A DNA stretch of 64,000 nt from Chrysomallon squamiferum (GCA_012295275.1 CM022675.1:15391971-15455970), one strand, 5' to 3'; positions 23,224 through 35,699 are shown, counted from the first letter of the stretch. The notes: generated from the letters alone by a model not told the origin. Made by a program: numbers and translations.

Positions 23224-26113
23224 ATGGCAGCTTTTAACGAAATGCAGTTTGAGCTTGCATGTAAAGAATTAGAAAACCCACATATCGAAGACTGGGAATT
23301 TTTTGTACAATCTCACGACGTTACGATATACAGACTTTACAATGAGGTATAATTAAATTAGTTAATTACTTGTAAGTAACTTAAGTAACTCTTAATGATC
23401 CAGGGGCAGATTTCCTATACAATATGTAAATGTTTATAATTTGATATTATAACTTTTCATTTACATTGTTTGCCAGTTCACACTTATTGGCATTGCTAAA
23501 TTGTAAAGCTGACATCCAGTTTTGTTTGAATTAGGTACATTCATAAAATTTCAAACTTTCACATTTCGAACTGGAAATGGGATAGTTAGAACAAATAAGG
23601 TATAATGAAGATAATGGTGCTTAAATTATAACAATGTCTTATCTAGAATCAGAGTTACAGGATTTATGTACATCGCGTGTCGGTCAATTTTGGTCCATTG
23701 TTTCCATGCTTTTTCATTAATCAACTTGGTCCAGTGTTTAGGTTTGGGAAAAATATTTATGATTAAAAACATTGAAATTATTATTAATTTACATCAGAAA
23801 TAATTCAGACTTAGCCATTATTTTTATACAACTGAAAATTAAAAAAATTAAATCTTTAATTTTTGTTTTAATAAAATAGAAAAAATGTTATATTAAGGAA
23901 AAATTACACCCTTCCGATATTCAGTGTGAGACAACTGAAAACACCAGGGGGGGAAACAGTTGAAAGAACAGCCGGGAAGGGAATTGCCTGTATTTAAAAT
24001 AATTTACATTGCAATTTGCAGGAAGTGTAATACATTTGCGCGGAACATGGGGCATCATTTACCACTTTTATAAGCATGAGAGGGAACATGTTTTATTATA
24101 TATATATTTATTTATTTAAGTCAGGGGCATTTCTGAGCAACTTGAACCCACCCAATCTGCCTCTGTGATCAGGTTTTCAGGATCTCTAGTCTATCTTTGT
24201 CATCATCATCATTATTATTATTATTATTATTTCATATTTTATTTTTCATCCATTTATCTTATTTCTTATACCTAATGATAACATTTAGATTTATTCAGTT
24301 AAATATTTATAATTATATATAACTGATACATATTAATATGATAAAATATAAAAGTAAATTAAAGTTTTAAATACTAAAGTCTCTTGATTACCCATAATAT
24401 AAATCTATAATTTGTATATATAAATCAATTTTAATTGTTTTGTAATTTCTAGAAGCAAAATATTTATACCATATAAATACAAAGATATGTTATCATAACA
24501 AACATATGAGTACATTATCAGTAAAATAGAAAATAAAAAATATATAATATATTAATTGGTCTGTCATTCCTGTTCATCAGTAATTGTGTTCAAGTATTCC
24601 ACTATTAGTTATCTGGAAAATATATTATTATAATAATACATGTTCAAAGTATTTTGCCTAAAATAATTGTTTGTGCATTTTGTTAGAGATTGCCTGGTTT
24701 TCATTTCTTCTTACATCTGTTTTTTTCTAGAATTTTTCCCATTTGGTTTTAAATAAAAAAATGTATTAATATAAATAAAAACAGTGACGTTGATAGAAAA
24801 GTCGACTGTGACCTAATTTTTATTTTATTTTATTTACTTTTATTAACAAACAATGTAATAGTTAACAAACTGATGGTATTTCAAAAAGTATTGATGAAAA
24901 GAAATAAGGATATTAGTCCAAGAACTTTGCTAATTACAAGGATCATCTATAAAGGAAAATGTGCATAATATCACTATATTTGTTTGGTAGGTTTCTGGTC
25001 TTTATGAGTACAAGATATATGGTTTCATGAGTGATGTTCTTCCAGAAGTCTGTGCTAAAGTGTACATGGATTTGGAGTACCGGAAACAATGGGACACATA
25101 TGTGAATGGTAAGTTTTAAAACTAAACTATTAAAATGAGTTAAAAATAACAAGTTGGACAACTCCCAAGTTTAGGTAATATACATTTACAATACTGCATT
25201 GTGATGTATTATACAAAAACATTACAAATTCAGAAACTTTCTCCATTTCATTATTTCAAAGATTAGAAATGAATAAAAGAATGTTTAATTCTGCTTCTGT
25301 TCACTCTTAGAGTTGGGTTAATACATAAATATCTTAATAAAATCCTTTGAAATTAAGAAGAAAGTAGGATGTCTTAAACTCTGATTACTGTATTTCTGTT
25401 GACAAAAAAGTATAACATTCAGGTATTGTTGATAAAACTGTAATCATTTTAATTTACAGAATTATATACATTTGAAACTATTTAAATTCATTTGTTTTGA
25501 TTTGGGTTTTTTTGTAGCAGACTTTGAAATGTACATTTTATAGCAACAAAGAATGAAACTGATTATGTTTTTTCTACATATCTTGATTTTTCAGAATTAT
25601 ATGAAATAAAAGCTGATAAGAAGAGTTTAATCTACTGGAATATAAACTACCCGTTTTTTATGAGCAACAGAGATGTATCCTTACAAAGTTACATTGCAAA
25701 ATTAGTTTACTTCATCAAATAAATGTTGTTACAAATATGATAAAATGTTTTTTTTTCACAAAATCATTTCAGCATTATATTTGTGTTGTTGTCATTAGAA
25801 AATAAAGTAAAACACACTGATTAACCTAAAAACTGTATTTAACATACTGTATTTGTAATATACTACATTAAAAATTTTTTCAGCACCTAATGGTCCAGAA
25901 TAGAATAATATTTGTTTCCGTTATTTTCTTACCAGTGAAAACTGTATTTATCATTGTGTACACATTGCATTAAGGATATAAACTAACAATTAACAAACTG
26001 CAACATCCTATTAGGAGTCCTGTACTGCTGGCAAGTCTGGGTGTAGGAAAACTTGACACCAGATAAAATGGCACTGGAAAAAAATGGCACCTTATTTGTT
26101 TTTTCTGTATAGT

Positions 26114-26153
<40 letters not shown>

Positions 26154-27869
26154 CTTTTGAAAATACAGTTTATTCGTGCAATATTGTTACACAGATGTAT
26201 ATTAATATATAGCATCACTCAGCCACTTGATTTTACTTACAACGTACAATATTATATAAGTTTATTATTATATATATACAAACATTCATACATATGTATA
26301 TGTACGTACATACATACATATATGTATGCTTGCAAGCATGCATAGATGCACAAGAACGCTCATACAGTTGTACCTAATGTAAAGGACTTTACCTACCATC
26401 AATAAATGTCATTAAGCAATAAAAATATTTTTTAGGTGCCATTTTTTCCATACCCCGGCAAGTCCATAGATGTCAGGATATTTCTTGTGATACACTATTC
26501 ACTTTCATGATCCTGCTAATCCAGTTGAGTATAATTCATAAAATAAAAAAATGGCTTATCTTAACCCAAAGTCCCTTAAAAAAAGTAGCATAGATTCTTA
26601 TCAAATATACATGTTGAGTTTTCATTAGGATCTGAGTGAATATATAATACAAAAATATTTTGAAGATTAAATATAATTAATTTTTATAGCCAATGAAGTG
26701 TTTCACAAATTAGTTCTGTTTTCTATAAAAATTATTTTAATGTTTATCAATTATTTTTGTTCTTAACAACAAACAGTATGTTTATGAACGAGAGATGAAA
26801 GTGATTGAACAAAACGGCAAGAAAGTCTGGATAGTCCTAGCACAGAGTGTTGTGTCTACTGAAATACCAGAGAAAGCGGGCGTCATCCGGGTTGACGACT
26901 ATAAACAGAGTGCTGCTCTAACTTCAGATGGCAAACAAGGAACAAATGGTATTGCAAATTATTAATTATAATATTTAATTAATTCTGATTTTTTGTTCTT
27001 GATTTCTTCAGCTTAAACTTGTGTGTTAGCCTGTGTATCTCAGTCATTATAGATCAGAGAATAAAACAACTAGCTCTGGGTATTTTGTGGTGCATGTAAA
27101 ATGTTTCTAGCTGTTTATCATTATAAAATAAAATATTCATCTGATAATTAATAACTATTGATATTAAAATATGCTAAAGTCTTATTAAACATTTGTTTTA
27201 TTCATTTTTCAAACATCAGTTTAGAGCATAGTAAACACATTATTTAAATCCTAAATTTTATTATTCACAACATGTATTCTTTAACACATATATCACAATA
27301 TGTGTAATGCAAATTCATTTATATAGTTATTAAAGAAAATATCTGATATATTGTATTTTAAATAATTGAAATTACATAACTTCATTCATATTTTCATTCA
27401 GCATTTATGCATTATTATGATAATCCTAAAGGAATGATACCAGCTTGGTTAATCAACTGGGGAGCTAAGGTAATTAATTTCATTTAAAAAAAATCTTTCA
27501 TTATGTCATTAAATTGATGCAAGTGTTCAGTTTGACTATTTCATATATTTCTGGACACAGAAACATTTTTATTTGACTTTATTTTAATGAATATTTGTTC
27601 ATGTTAATGCCAGTAGATTTTGATCACTTAAGTAAAATCTGCTGATATAATTGAAAGTGCCTGTAAAATGTTCCAAGTTCTTTTGAAAATACAGGTAACA
27701 GCTTTTTTGAAAGAAGATAATAAAAGTTATTTTAAGGGGTTTTATTTCAGGAAATATTTAATGACATTTACATATTTTATTTCAGACAGGTGTCCCTCAG
27801 TTTTTGTCGACAATGCAGGAAGCATGCCATGGTTACACAAAGTATCTACAAAATCGGACATCTAGTTAA
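23224..27869 (+). CDS. PCTP: Phosphatidylcholine transfer protein-like START protein (PCTP/StARD2)
   Basis: Six exons, 23224-23346, 24991-25108, 25595-25674, 26777-26948, 27402-27469 and 27786-27869, splice with matching phases to give 214 aa, the same length as mammalian PCTP. The whole protein is one START domain, which binds a single phospholipid in a hydrophobic tunnel and carries it between membranes through the cytosol. Recognisable segments are WEFFVQSHDVTIYRLY near the start, YEYKIYGFMSDV, YRKQWDTYV, YPFFMSNRDYVYERE and the closing amphipathic helix segment WLINWGAKTGVPQFLSTMQE. No signal or targeting peptide is present, as expected for PCTP rather than StAR or CERT. The gene is complete and intact. 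Its intron 1 is 1.6 kb, and the coding exons are clearly less AT-rich than the introns. Other START members of the StARD7/StARD10 group are the main alternative. Confidence 0.88.
26120..26151. repeat. Poly(A) run in intron 3 of the PCTP-like gene
   Basis: About 31 A in a row. It may be the tail of a retroposed sequence, but I cannot recognise a body upstream. Confidence 0.7.
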
Positions 27870-28175
27870 CAGATATTTTAATATTCCCAATCAACCTTAC
27901 AAGCTTCACACCATTAAAACATTTTTTTAAAAAGGAGAAATTTTTGTCTGTGGCACATAACATTCTTATATAGTATCATTTGATTCAGCACTACTCTCAC
28001 AAGTGTAGAGAAATATAGGGAACCCTTTTTCCCACTTACTAATGAAAAGAAGTTGAGCTGAATTGATTCCTTTTATTCACATGAATATGTGTGTGTGTGT
28101 GTGTATATATATATATGGATTTGCCCAGTGAGGCACATAATGATTATATTTCCGGAAAACTAATTCTTTTTAATC

Positions 28176-28181
28176 AATAAA
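28176..28181 (+). terminator. Candidate poly(A) signal of the PCTP-like gene
   Basis: AATAAA about 310 nt past the stop codon. An earlier ATTAAA near 27914 could serve instead. Confidence 0.35.
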
Positions 28182-28892
28182 CTTTGGCATTTAAGGCACA
28201 CTTTAATTCTGCTAAATTGTTCTTATGTGTATACATATATATGACACATTCTAGAAAGGTGAGCCTTGATGCATGACACAAAGGCATGATTTCCAAAATT
28301 ATTTTTAAATGGAAATGATAATATTAATGAAAAGTCTTTTTTTTTTTTTTTTTATAAATTTGAGAACTTGAAGATGTTTGAGACCATTTGTTGACATTAA
28401 AGGTCATTACCTAAAAAAAAACAGTGTGATCAGATGTGACTGATGACATGTAAAGAAGTCAAACGTATGTTACAATAACTGGAATGTGTTGCTAAACAAG
28501 CATTAACTTATTCAAACAGGCTACTTTAAACATCTGAAAAAAGAATTATTTAATATTCTTTTATTGTTAATTTAGAAGGAAAATGTCATGCCATCAATAA
28601 CATCCAGCCAGTGTCCTTTTAATTGTTTTGATTTCTGTTAAGTATAACCTTGAAAGGAATTACAAGACCAAGTTTTTACACTGCAGAAATACAGTTTATA
28701 AATATAAATGTTACTTAAAAAGACTACCAGCATTTGATGTTTAACTTTAATCCTCTGTAATACATAAACTCAGCTAATCCTTAGGTTCCACCTCATTTGT
28801 CAGACACCAATTTGTTAGTCTGTGAGACCATATAATTAGTTTAATTGGCTGGCCTCACTATTGCTATAATGGGATAGCCCAATGAGCTTGGT

Positions 28893-29108
28893 ATTTCATT
28901 GTTTAATTGATACTAACTCTTGCACTGGAGTGAGAAGTATTAGTTGTGCATTTAATATTAAATAAATACATTGTTTCACTGTCAGTGACATTTACATATT
29001 CACTGTCAGTGAAACAATGTATTTATTTAATATTGAAGCATTAAATGCACAGCTGACTAATATTTTCTCATTCCAATGCAAGAGTTAGCATCAATTAAAT
29101 AATGAAAT
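28893..29108. mobile_element. Foldback (MITE-like) palindromic element
   Basis: Left arm 28893-28988 and right arm 29000-29108 are near-complementary over roughly 95 bases with a loop of only 11 bases. The inner ends both read TCACTGTCAGTGA, itself palindromic, and the outer ends read ATTTCATT and AATGAAAT. There is no coding content. The structure suits a foldback transposon or an inverted duplication; a transcript across it would form a long hairpin. Confidence 0.8.
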
Positions 29109-29189
29109 TATTTATACATATATCATAATATGGCAAACCATCAGTATCATCACTATGGCTGGACTGCAGCAAGTTGAGTACTTCACCTC

Positions 29190-29720
29190 CTAGTGAGGAA
29201 TGTGCCAGGTACTGTTTCAGGGATATCTCTTCAATAAAAATAAGGTTCTCCTGAATGGTATCTACTGGAGATGTACTGATAAGACATGTACCAGAAGATA
29301 TACAACGGTAGGGGATTATATTAGAGACTTCACTGACCACACCCACCCTCCTGCAGATGCCTCTGGCATGAGGTTCATCAGTACACAATGGAAATGAGCC
29401 TGTGAAGAACCTACCACATCACTGCCTGCCATCTACACTGATGACATCCTGAGACAAGACCCCACCAACAGTGCCTTGTACAGACATAGGAACCACACAG
29501 TGCCCAGCCTGCCAACTTCAAGATCCTGGCTTTCTTCTTCGCAACATACCCCCTAGTGCATGCCCTTCTTCCTGACTGCTGGATTACGACCTACCAGTGA
29601 CTGTTCGGCCACATTCAATGCCTTGTCAACACCCATCTTCAATTCCTGGATGCATTGGCAAAACTGGTTAAGCTGGGCTGAACTGAACTGTTGACAACGA
29701 AATGTGGACTATATTCACTG
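29190..29720 (+). pseudogene. Decayed FLYWCH zinc-finger / MULE-like transposase fragment
   Basis: The frame 29200-29397 encodes GYLFNKNK, NGIYWRCTDKTC and DHTHPP, which is the FLYWCH zinc-finger pattern (aromatic, W-x-C, C, H-x-H). After a stop at 29395 the same frame continues with LPAIYTDDILRQD, as seen after FLYWCH domains in transposon-derived proteins, and stops again near 29555. The block is distinctly richer in G+C than its flanks. It lacks a start, the catalytic part is not recognisable, and stops interrupt it, so I call it a dead fragment of a FLYWCH-bearing MULE-like transposon. A host gene exon is less likely. Confidence 0.6.
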
Positions 29721-29734
29721 CCTCACAAACTTAT

Positions 29735-29905
29735 GCGAACTTATAATGCTGTGCTCTAGACTGTATTGACTTATTTTAACTATTTTACTGTAAAGTCTTT
29801 TATGCAAACTTATAATGCTGTGCTTTAGACTGTATTCACTTATTTTACCTGTATTTTACTGTAAAGTCTTTTATGCAAACTTATAGTGCTGTGCTCTAGA
29901 CAATA
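29735..29905 (+). repeat. Short tandem duplication, about 71-bp unit
   Basis: Two full units and part of a third, each containing CAAACTTATAATGCTGTGCT and ending in ACTGTAAAGTC followed by TTTT. It directly follows the FLYWCH fragment and may be the tail of the same element. Confidence 0.75.
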
Positions 29906-30471
29906 TTAAATTATGTGTTATGTTATGCAGACTTACAGTTGTTATTTTTGTTGGGCCCATTATTCACATAGGTAATAGGCTAGGTCGGTTACAAGGAACA
30001 TCTTTGCATACCAGTCATGGCAACAGCATGGTCAGTGTTAACTACAAATGGAATAAACAAAAGTGTGGCTATACAGAAATATATGACCTTAATATCCACA
30101 CTTTCTGTATTAAAAAAAAAAAAAAAAAAAAAAGCATCGCAAAATGCTGATTAAAATATAAACAAGATACCATTTCTATCTACCGCTAGAATTTATTTTC
30201 AAATTGTTCAGCTATATCGTGGGACTCGAAGGTTTTTCACTTCGACAAAATACATTACTATTTTAGTATTTATTTTAAATATTTATATGTTAAAAAAAAA
30301 AAAAAAAAAATGTGTCTGTGATACTATGTCACGTGGGAAACATTACACCGCTTGGCGTTCATTTATTTTCTGACAGGCAGGATTGTTTTACATTATTAAT
30401 AAAACCATCGGCACTGTTAGTTACTAAATATAATATATTTAATAACTGTCCTGAAAGCGTGTAAACAAATA

Positions 30472-30764
30472 CAGGATGAGAATCGTTTATCCGGAAGTAT
30501 TTCGGAATATTTCGGATTTTGGAATATAAGGAGACGGCATCAGAATAGAATTTACATCAAAATATGAATTCCATTTATTTTTCATATGCAGCTTACACAG
30601 ATAGTCAGCAAAATTTTTAAAATAATATTTGTAATAATTTTGTGCATAAAATACAGTTTGTGTATCGAAACAAGTCCGATATTGTTATTTCTACTACTCG
30701 GAAAAGGTTTCGGATTTCGGAGCTTTCCAGATTTCGGAATTTCGGATAAGGGATCCTCGATCTG
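30472..30764 (+). mobile_element. Tigger/pogo-like MITE, copy 2
   Basis: About 293 bp with CAG at the left and CTG at the right, and TA directly before the left end. The ends are inverted: left TTTATCCGG and TTTCGGATTTTGGAATA, right TTTCGGATTTCGGAG, TTTCGGATAAGGGATCC and TCGATCTG. The core ATGAATTCCATTTATTTTTC and the stretch CTACTACTCGGAAAAGG match copy 1. There is no transposase frame. Confidence 0.75.
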
Positions 30765-31016
30765 AACAACAGCATGATAATCGGACGTAATACCAAACCG
30801 ATCAGTTACTGTGATCGAATGTAGTGACAGAGAAAGCAATCATGGTTCAATAATTTACTTACACAGGTGTTTCATTATCAATTTAAAAAATATATTTGTT
30901 ACATTTTTATGCTGTTACTAGTACAACATATATATAAACTCTGATGTTTACAAAAGTTAAAATTTATGTGTGGTTATTATTATGATTTGGATAAATCATA
31001 AACTGAATATATTTTT

Positions 31017-31707
31017 TAGTCACTGCATTTAGTTAGATAGTGAAATAATCCAAAGTTTTAATAATTTATTTTTTAACTGTTTTACAACTTTTATACAGGA
31101 AAACATCTCAAGACTGGACAGTTACAAGACAATTTGCAGTTTAAGGAGATTTTACATTCCGGTACAATTGTATGGGTTCCAGTGAGTGATGACTTCGAAA
31201 ATATTCCATCCATTATGTTGGCTTCAGGCTGCCAAAGGTCAGTATTCAGTATCTGTAGTGTGAAGTCTTTTAACAACAAAATGTGTTGTTTGTTATAATT
31301 CTGCCACTTAGATACCTAGAATAAATTAACTTTATCTCAAGTAATCACTGGAAATTGTATTGATATTAAGACTACACTAAAGTGTAACATAACAAAAATA
31401 AGAATACTAATTAAATAATTTATTATGATTTGGATAAACTGAATATATTTTTGTTACAGAGAAACAGATTTGTTTGGTGGTGTTGAACTGCCAGATGAAG
31501 AATGAAATTAGCTTGCTTAAAGATGTCTGGAAGAAAGGTAATTCAGTCACAGCATTTAGTTAAATGGCGAAATAATCCAAAGTTTTAATGATTTATTTTT
31601 TAACTGTTTAACAACTTTTATACAGGAAAACATCTCAAGACTGGACAGTTACAAGACAATTCGCAGTTTAATGAGATTTTACATTCCAGTACAATTTTAT
31701 GTGTTCC
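31017..31707 (+). repeat. Direct duplication around the first TPK1 exons
   Basis: The segment 31017-31180 recurs at 31547-31707 with about ten differences. It includes an AACTTTTATACAG acceptor and the following leader sequence, but stops before the TPK1 start codon at 31189. The similarity also extends leftward (30975-31016 against 31427-31459), where the right copy is interrupted by TPK1 exon 2 and the left copy is not. Confidence 0.8.
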
Positions 31708-34700
31708 ATATTTTGATCCATTATTTCACTATTATTTATGTACAGTTAAAAATAGCTTAATTATTAAATACTACTAATAAAACCACAACAAACTAAAAAT
31801 CATCAGCTAACTTACAGTTATGCAAAACATTCATGAATATGTAAGCAAAAATAAGATCAGTTAAATTCTTTAAAATTATTCCAGTATCAGTTATCCTTGG
31901 CAAATCCTATACATCTGTAAGGTATGCATTTTTTTTTATATTCATTCTCTAATTTTGCTTCATCATAGAAGATATTTCCTCAATACACAGAGATGTTTTT
32001 GTTTGAGGTATCATTAGAACAGTAGAGCTAATCAGAGCAGAAACTAATAAAACACACTAATCACAGGTTTTTGGGTGGATTAGTTCAGTTTTGAGAGAGA
32101 GGTCTCACTATATAATGTATTTCTATTCTGATGTCTTATTAGTCATGAGAAAATAAACTAGTGTGCTGTTGTATATAAAAATCATGTATTTGGTTATTTA
32201 TTTATTTGCTACTACTTTTGTTTGGAAAACTATTTTAAGATTTAAATATTTTAGCTATATTTAAGTCCTGTGTGGATGGTGCTGTAAATCACCTGTATGA
32301 TATAATGGGAGCTAAAAGAGAGGAATATGTTCCAGACATCATCACTGGAGACTTTGACTCAGCTATTCCAGCTGTCCTGGAATTTTACAGAAGCAAAGTA
32401 ATCATCCTCATTTTTTTTTTTAATAATAATTTTTTTTTTTTTTTTTTTTTTAATTATTTCACAAGGAATAGCCATAATAATAAACACTTTACATATAATG
32501 TAAACAATTCATTTTTTTATGTCAACAAAATCATTAAGTTTGTCATTCCTAAGTATGATCATTGACTTAAAGTTACTTTTTGTTAACAGAAGCCAACAGA
32601 AAAAAACTGTCTAAAAATGTTTTAAATATTATTTTGTGTTCAGAATAGTATTTTTTCAGATTTTGTTTTAATAGATAAGATCATTCATGCATTTTGCATA
32701 CTACAGTGAAGGTTTAGCAATAATACCACATGTAGATAGATGATCAGTTGAACTTAGTAGTTTGCTTATATGTGCCATTCATTTTGTATTGCTGAATACA
32801 TACTGTCTATTTCAGTAAATGTATTTTTCTAATCATTATGGAATTTCAAAGGATGTGACTTGAAGTCTTTGATAGTTACTATATATCAATGTATAGTTTT
32901 ATTATTTACTGACACTGTTGATCAGCACCATCATTGTGAGCCAAACATCCTGTTGCAGGGCAAAAATTTCAGCATGTTGTTTTCACATGTTCCTTTCTTG
33001 CACTGTCCTCTGCCAGATAATTCTTTTCCTTTATTCATCTAGTTCATTCCTTCATTGTCTGACTGGTCATTGTCTAAATTTTTTCCGTTTGTATGGTTTC
33101 CATGTGATGATATCAATGTTCACTGGTTATTTTGTATTTTACTGATGTATCCTGCCCAGGTCTACTTCTGTCTTCTACAATTACATCTTTGATCTTTGGT
33201 TTGTCTATTAGACAAATATTCCTTTATCAGTCCTGATATATGATGTTTAAAATGTTCTTTCTGTCTTTATTTGTGTGGCTGCTAATTTGTTTTCTGTCTA
33301 TTTCGTTAGTACCCATGTTTCAGTGCTGTATGTCATAGTTGGAAGTACACATGGTTTGTAGATTTGTCTCATAAAGCTTTCTTCAGACTCCTAGTTGCTA
33401 TAATCCTTTATTGTATGATTTGTTGCTTGTGCTTCCTAATGTCTTCCTTTGTTTTCTTTTTGATGGATATTTGTGCATTCTCAGTTCACTTATAGTTTTC
33501 TACTATTTCTCATCATTTTTTCATCAAGGCTGTATCATGGTTGGTTGTTTTGGCTGTTCTGTGGCACTCTGTACATTATATATGTTAACTGAATACATTA
33601 ACTATAATATTACACAAGTTTTTAAAATCTAAAAGCCTTTTTGAAAAAAACATGAATACAATTGTCATAGTTTCTTTGAATATCTCCTAGATGAGTGTAC
33701 TTTAGACTATGTTGTTTAAGGCTATAAATAAACAATCAATGTTGAATTTTATCTTTATTCAGGGTGCAGAAATTATTGAAACAGCAGACCAAAATTCCAC
33801 TGATTTTACCAAGAATTTGCTGACTGTGTTATCTAAAGTTAAGACATTCCAGGTATATTTTGAAGATAATTACAAAATAGTTAATTGCACAAATAAAATC
33901 TTAACGAAATTTGATTATAAATATGCATTTTGTATTATAGATTGAAAATAGTACATGTCAGATACTCAAGTGACTGAAATATTCAATTAAACTTTTTCAT
34001 TACTATAGAAAAAATCTTTATTAACAGAATTTAAAAAAAAAAAAAAAAATATTTTAATTTATTTATTTTTATTAATTTATTTTATTATTATTATTATTAT
34101 TTTTTAATTTATTGTTCTTTTTTGGTTATTAACCAGTTTGACAATATCTTGACATTTGGTTGCATTGGTGGGCATATGGAGGGACGAATGGATCATTTCT
34201 TTGCTAATATAAACACACTGTTTGAAATTGAGAAACACACAGATAAACCTGTTTATTTAGCAGCTAATGGATGCCTGGTCTTTCTGCTGAAAAAAGTATT
34301 TGTATTTTATTATTGATGTGTTGATGTTATTGTAACTATTATTATTAGTCAAACATCTTTGTTATTATCGATCATGCCAAAAACGCAGAGTAAGCACTTG
34401 ACAGTTATATGAATTTAAATTTCTTAATAATAATAAAAAAAAGAAATGTGTTTAAAATATCTTCAAAATGCAGGTTAATGATCCCTGTTCTGAAAACTCC
34501 AAAATCTGAAACATTTTCCAAGCAGCAGAAATAGTTTATGATTCTTTTGCACAACATTGTTAAAAATTTGATATAAAATAACCTGCAGACAATTTGTGTA
34601 AGGTGTATATGAAATATGAGTATATCCAGTTCTTTTATTTCTAAATTTTAAAACTGCCAGTCCCAAGCATTTTGGATAACAGTTTCTCAACCTGTGTACT

Positions 34701-35431
34701 TTTTACTTTTGTCTCTCAGAGAGAGAAATGACTGGACTTTCACATTGTCCTTGTTGTTGTTGTTGTTAATATTATTATTATAGGGCCACAATACAATTGA
34801 GGTTGATACAGGATTTGAGGGGCCTCACTGTGGCCTTATTCCAGTTGGCTGTAATTGTCATGTGACAACCACAGGTCTCAAATGGAACCTAGGTGAGATT
34901 TGATTAGATAATTAGAGAAAGAACATATATATCAGGACAGGATTATTCAAAACTGTGTACCCTTTAGAAGATGTGTACCCTTTTGAAAGATCTGGTCTAA
35001 AAAAATGTAAAACATTAACTTCATGCAGTTAATAGAATACTTAATACTTTATTTGCTGTACTTGTATCTGTTGAACAGGACTGTTTAACCTAATTTAAAA
35101 TAGACAATTTCTACTGAATGTGTTGCACTTTTTATTATTATTTCTACTACCTGAGTTAAAATTTAATTAAAAAAAAAAAAAAAAAATGATAAATACATCT
35201 TTCAGTATAAGACTTATGGAAGATAAAATAGATTCAGTTATTCAGTTAAGGTTTTTAGTTCCAATCTGTTTTAACTTCATTTTTGTGTGTGTGTGTGTTA
35301 TGTAAATTTCAGACAACCAGCAGCTGAAATTCGGAACTCTGGTCAGTTCATCTAATAGTTTTATTGGATCTAGAGAAGTAACAGTGGAAACTGACCAACC
35401 TTTGTTATGGACCATGCAGTATAGGACATAA
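31189..35431 (+). CDS. TPK1: Thiamin pyrophosphokinase
   Basis: Seven exons, 31189-31237, 31460-31537, 32255-32397, 33773-10 bases earlier (33763)-33852, 34137-34295, 34784-34892 and 35313-35431, join in consistent phase to give 248 aa; the human protein is 243. The enzyme transfers a pyrophosphate from ATP to thiamin, making the cofactor thiamin diphosphate in the cytosol. Visible family motifs are CLVVLN near the N-terminus, TGDFDS for nucleotide and metal binding, [28 protein letters not shown] and TTTGLKWNL in the thiamin-binding C-terminal domain, then LVSSSNSF and [13 protein letters not shown] at the end. The usual DGG-A-N is changed to DGAVN. The start codon was chosen because the 16-residue first exon aligns in length with other TPK1 N-termini (FHPL). 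A 5'UTR exon boundary at 31098/31099 lies upstream. The gene appears complete. Confidence 0.9.
32905..33410 (-). pseudogene. Degenerate 3' end of a non-LTR retrotransposon (reverse transcriptase C-terminus)
   Basis: In TPK1 intron 3, on the strand opposite to the gene. Reading down from about 33360 the frames give [20 protein letters not shown], then [20 protein letters not shown] and [11 protein letters not shown]. These follow the order of the well-known region after the reverse transcriptase domain of endonuclease-bearing LINEs (VLP-x-MTYG-x-ETW, then W-x-R-TA-Q-DR). Several stops and shifts break it, so it is dead. I cannot name the clade. Confidence 0.6.
34471..34694 (-). mobile_element. 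Tigger/pogo-like MITE, copy 3
   Basis: About 224 bp in TPK1 intron 5, in opposite orientation to copies 1 and 2. Read on the minus strand it starts CAGGTTGAG and AAATGCTTGGGACTGG, has CATATTTCATATACACCTTA and ACTATTTCTGCTGCTTGG in the middle, and ends GGGATCATTAACCTG. Outer ends are CAG and CTG. It is the most diverged and shortest copy, and has no coding capacity. Confidence 0.7.
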
Positions 35432-35699
35432 CTACATTATAATACAGTATATTTATATTGTTATAAATATATTAAATTGTTGTCAACCATAACTGTATTA
35501 AATGCAAAAAACATTTATTGTGCAAAAATCATTAAACAGAAAAATCAAGACTCTATGGAAGGAAATATTGCTATGTCTGAAAGTCCTTTAAAAGAATTAG
35601 CACCATGTTAATTGTTTTCTATACAGCCTCCAAAGGAAAAACCAGTCTACGCTACATGCTACCCGCGATGTCATACGTGGTATTTTTATTTGATTTATA

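Noticed and set aside
31099-31504. A second open frame across TPK1 exons 1 and 2 ending [11 protein letters not shown]
   Set aside because: It is the wrong frame for the kinase, which matches the family throughout; the overlap is short enough to be chance.
32272-32565. 97-codon frame starting [10 protein letters not shown]
   Set aside because: Only its first 42 codons are exon 3 of TPK1; the rest runs into the intron and poly(T).
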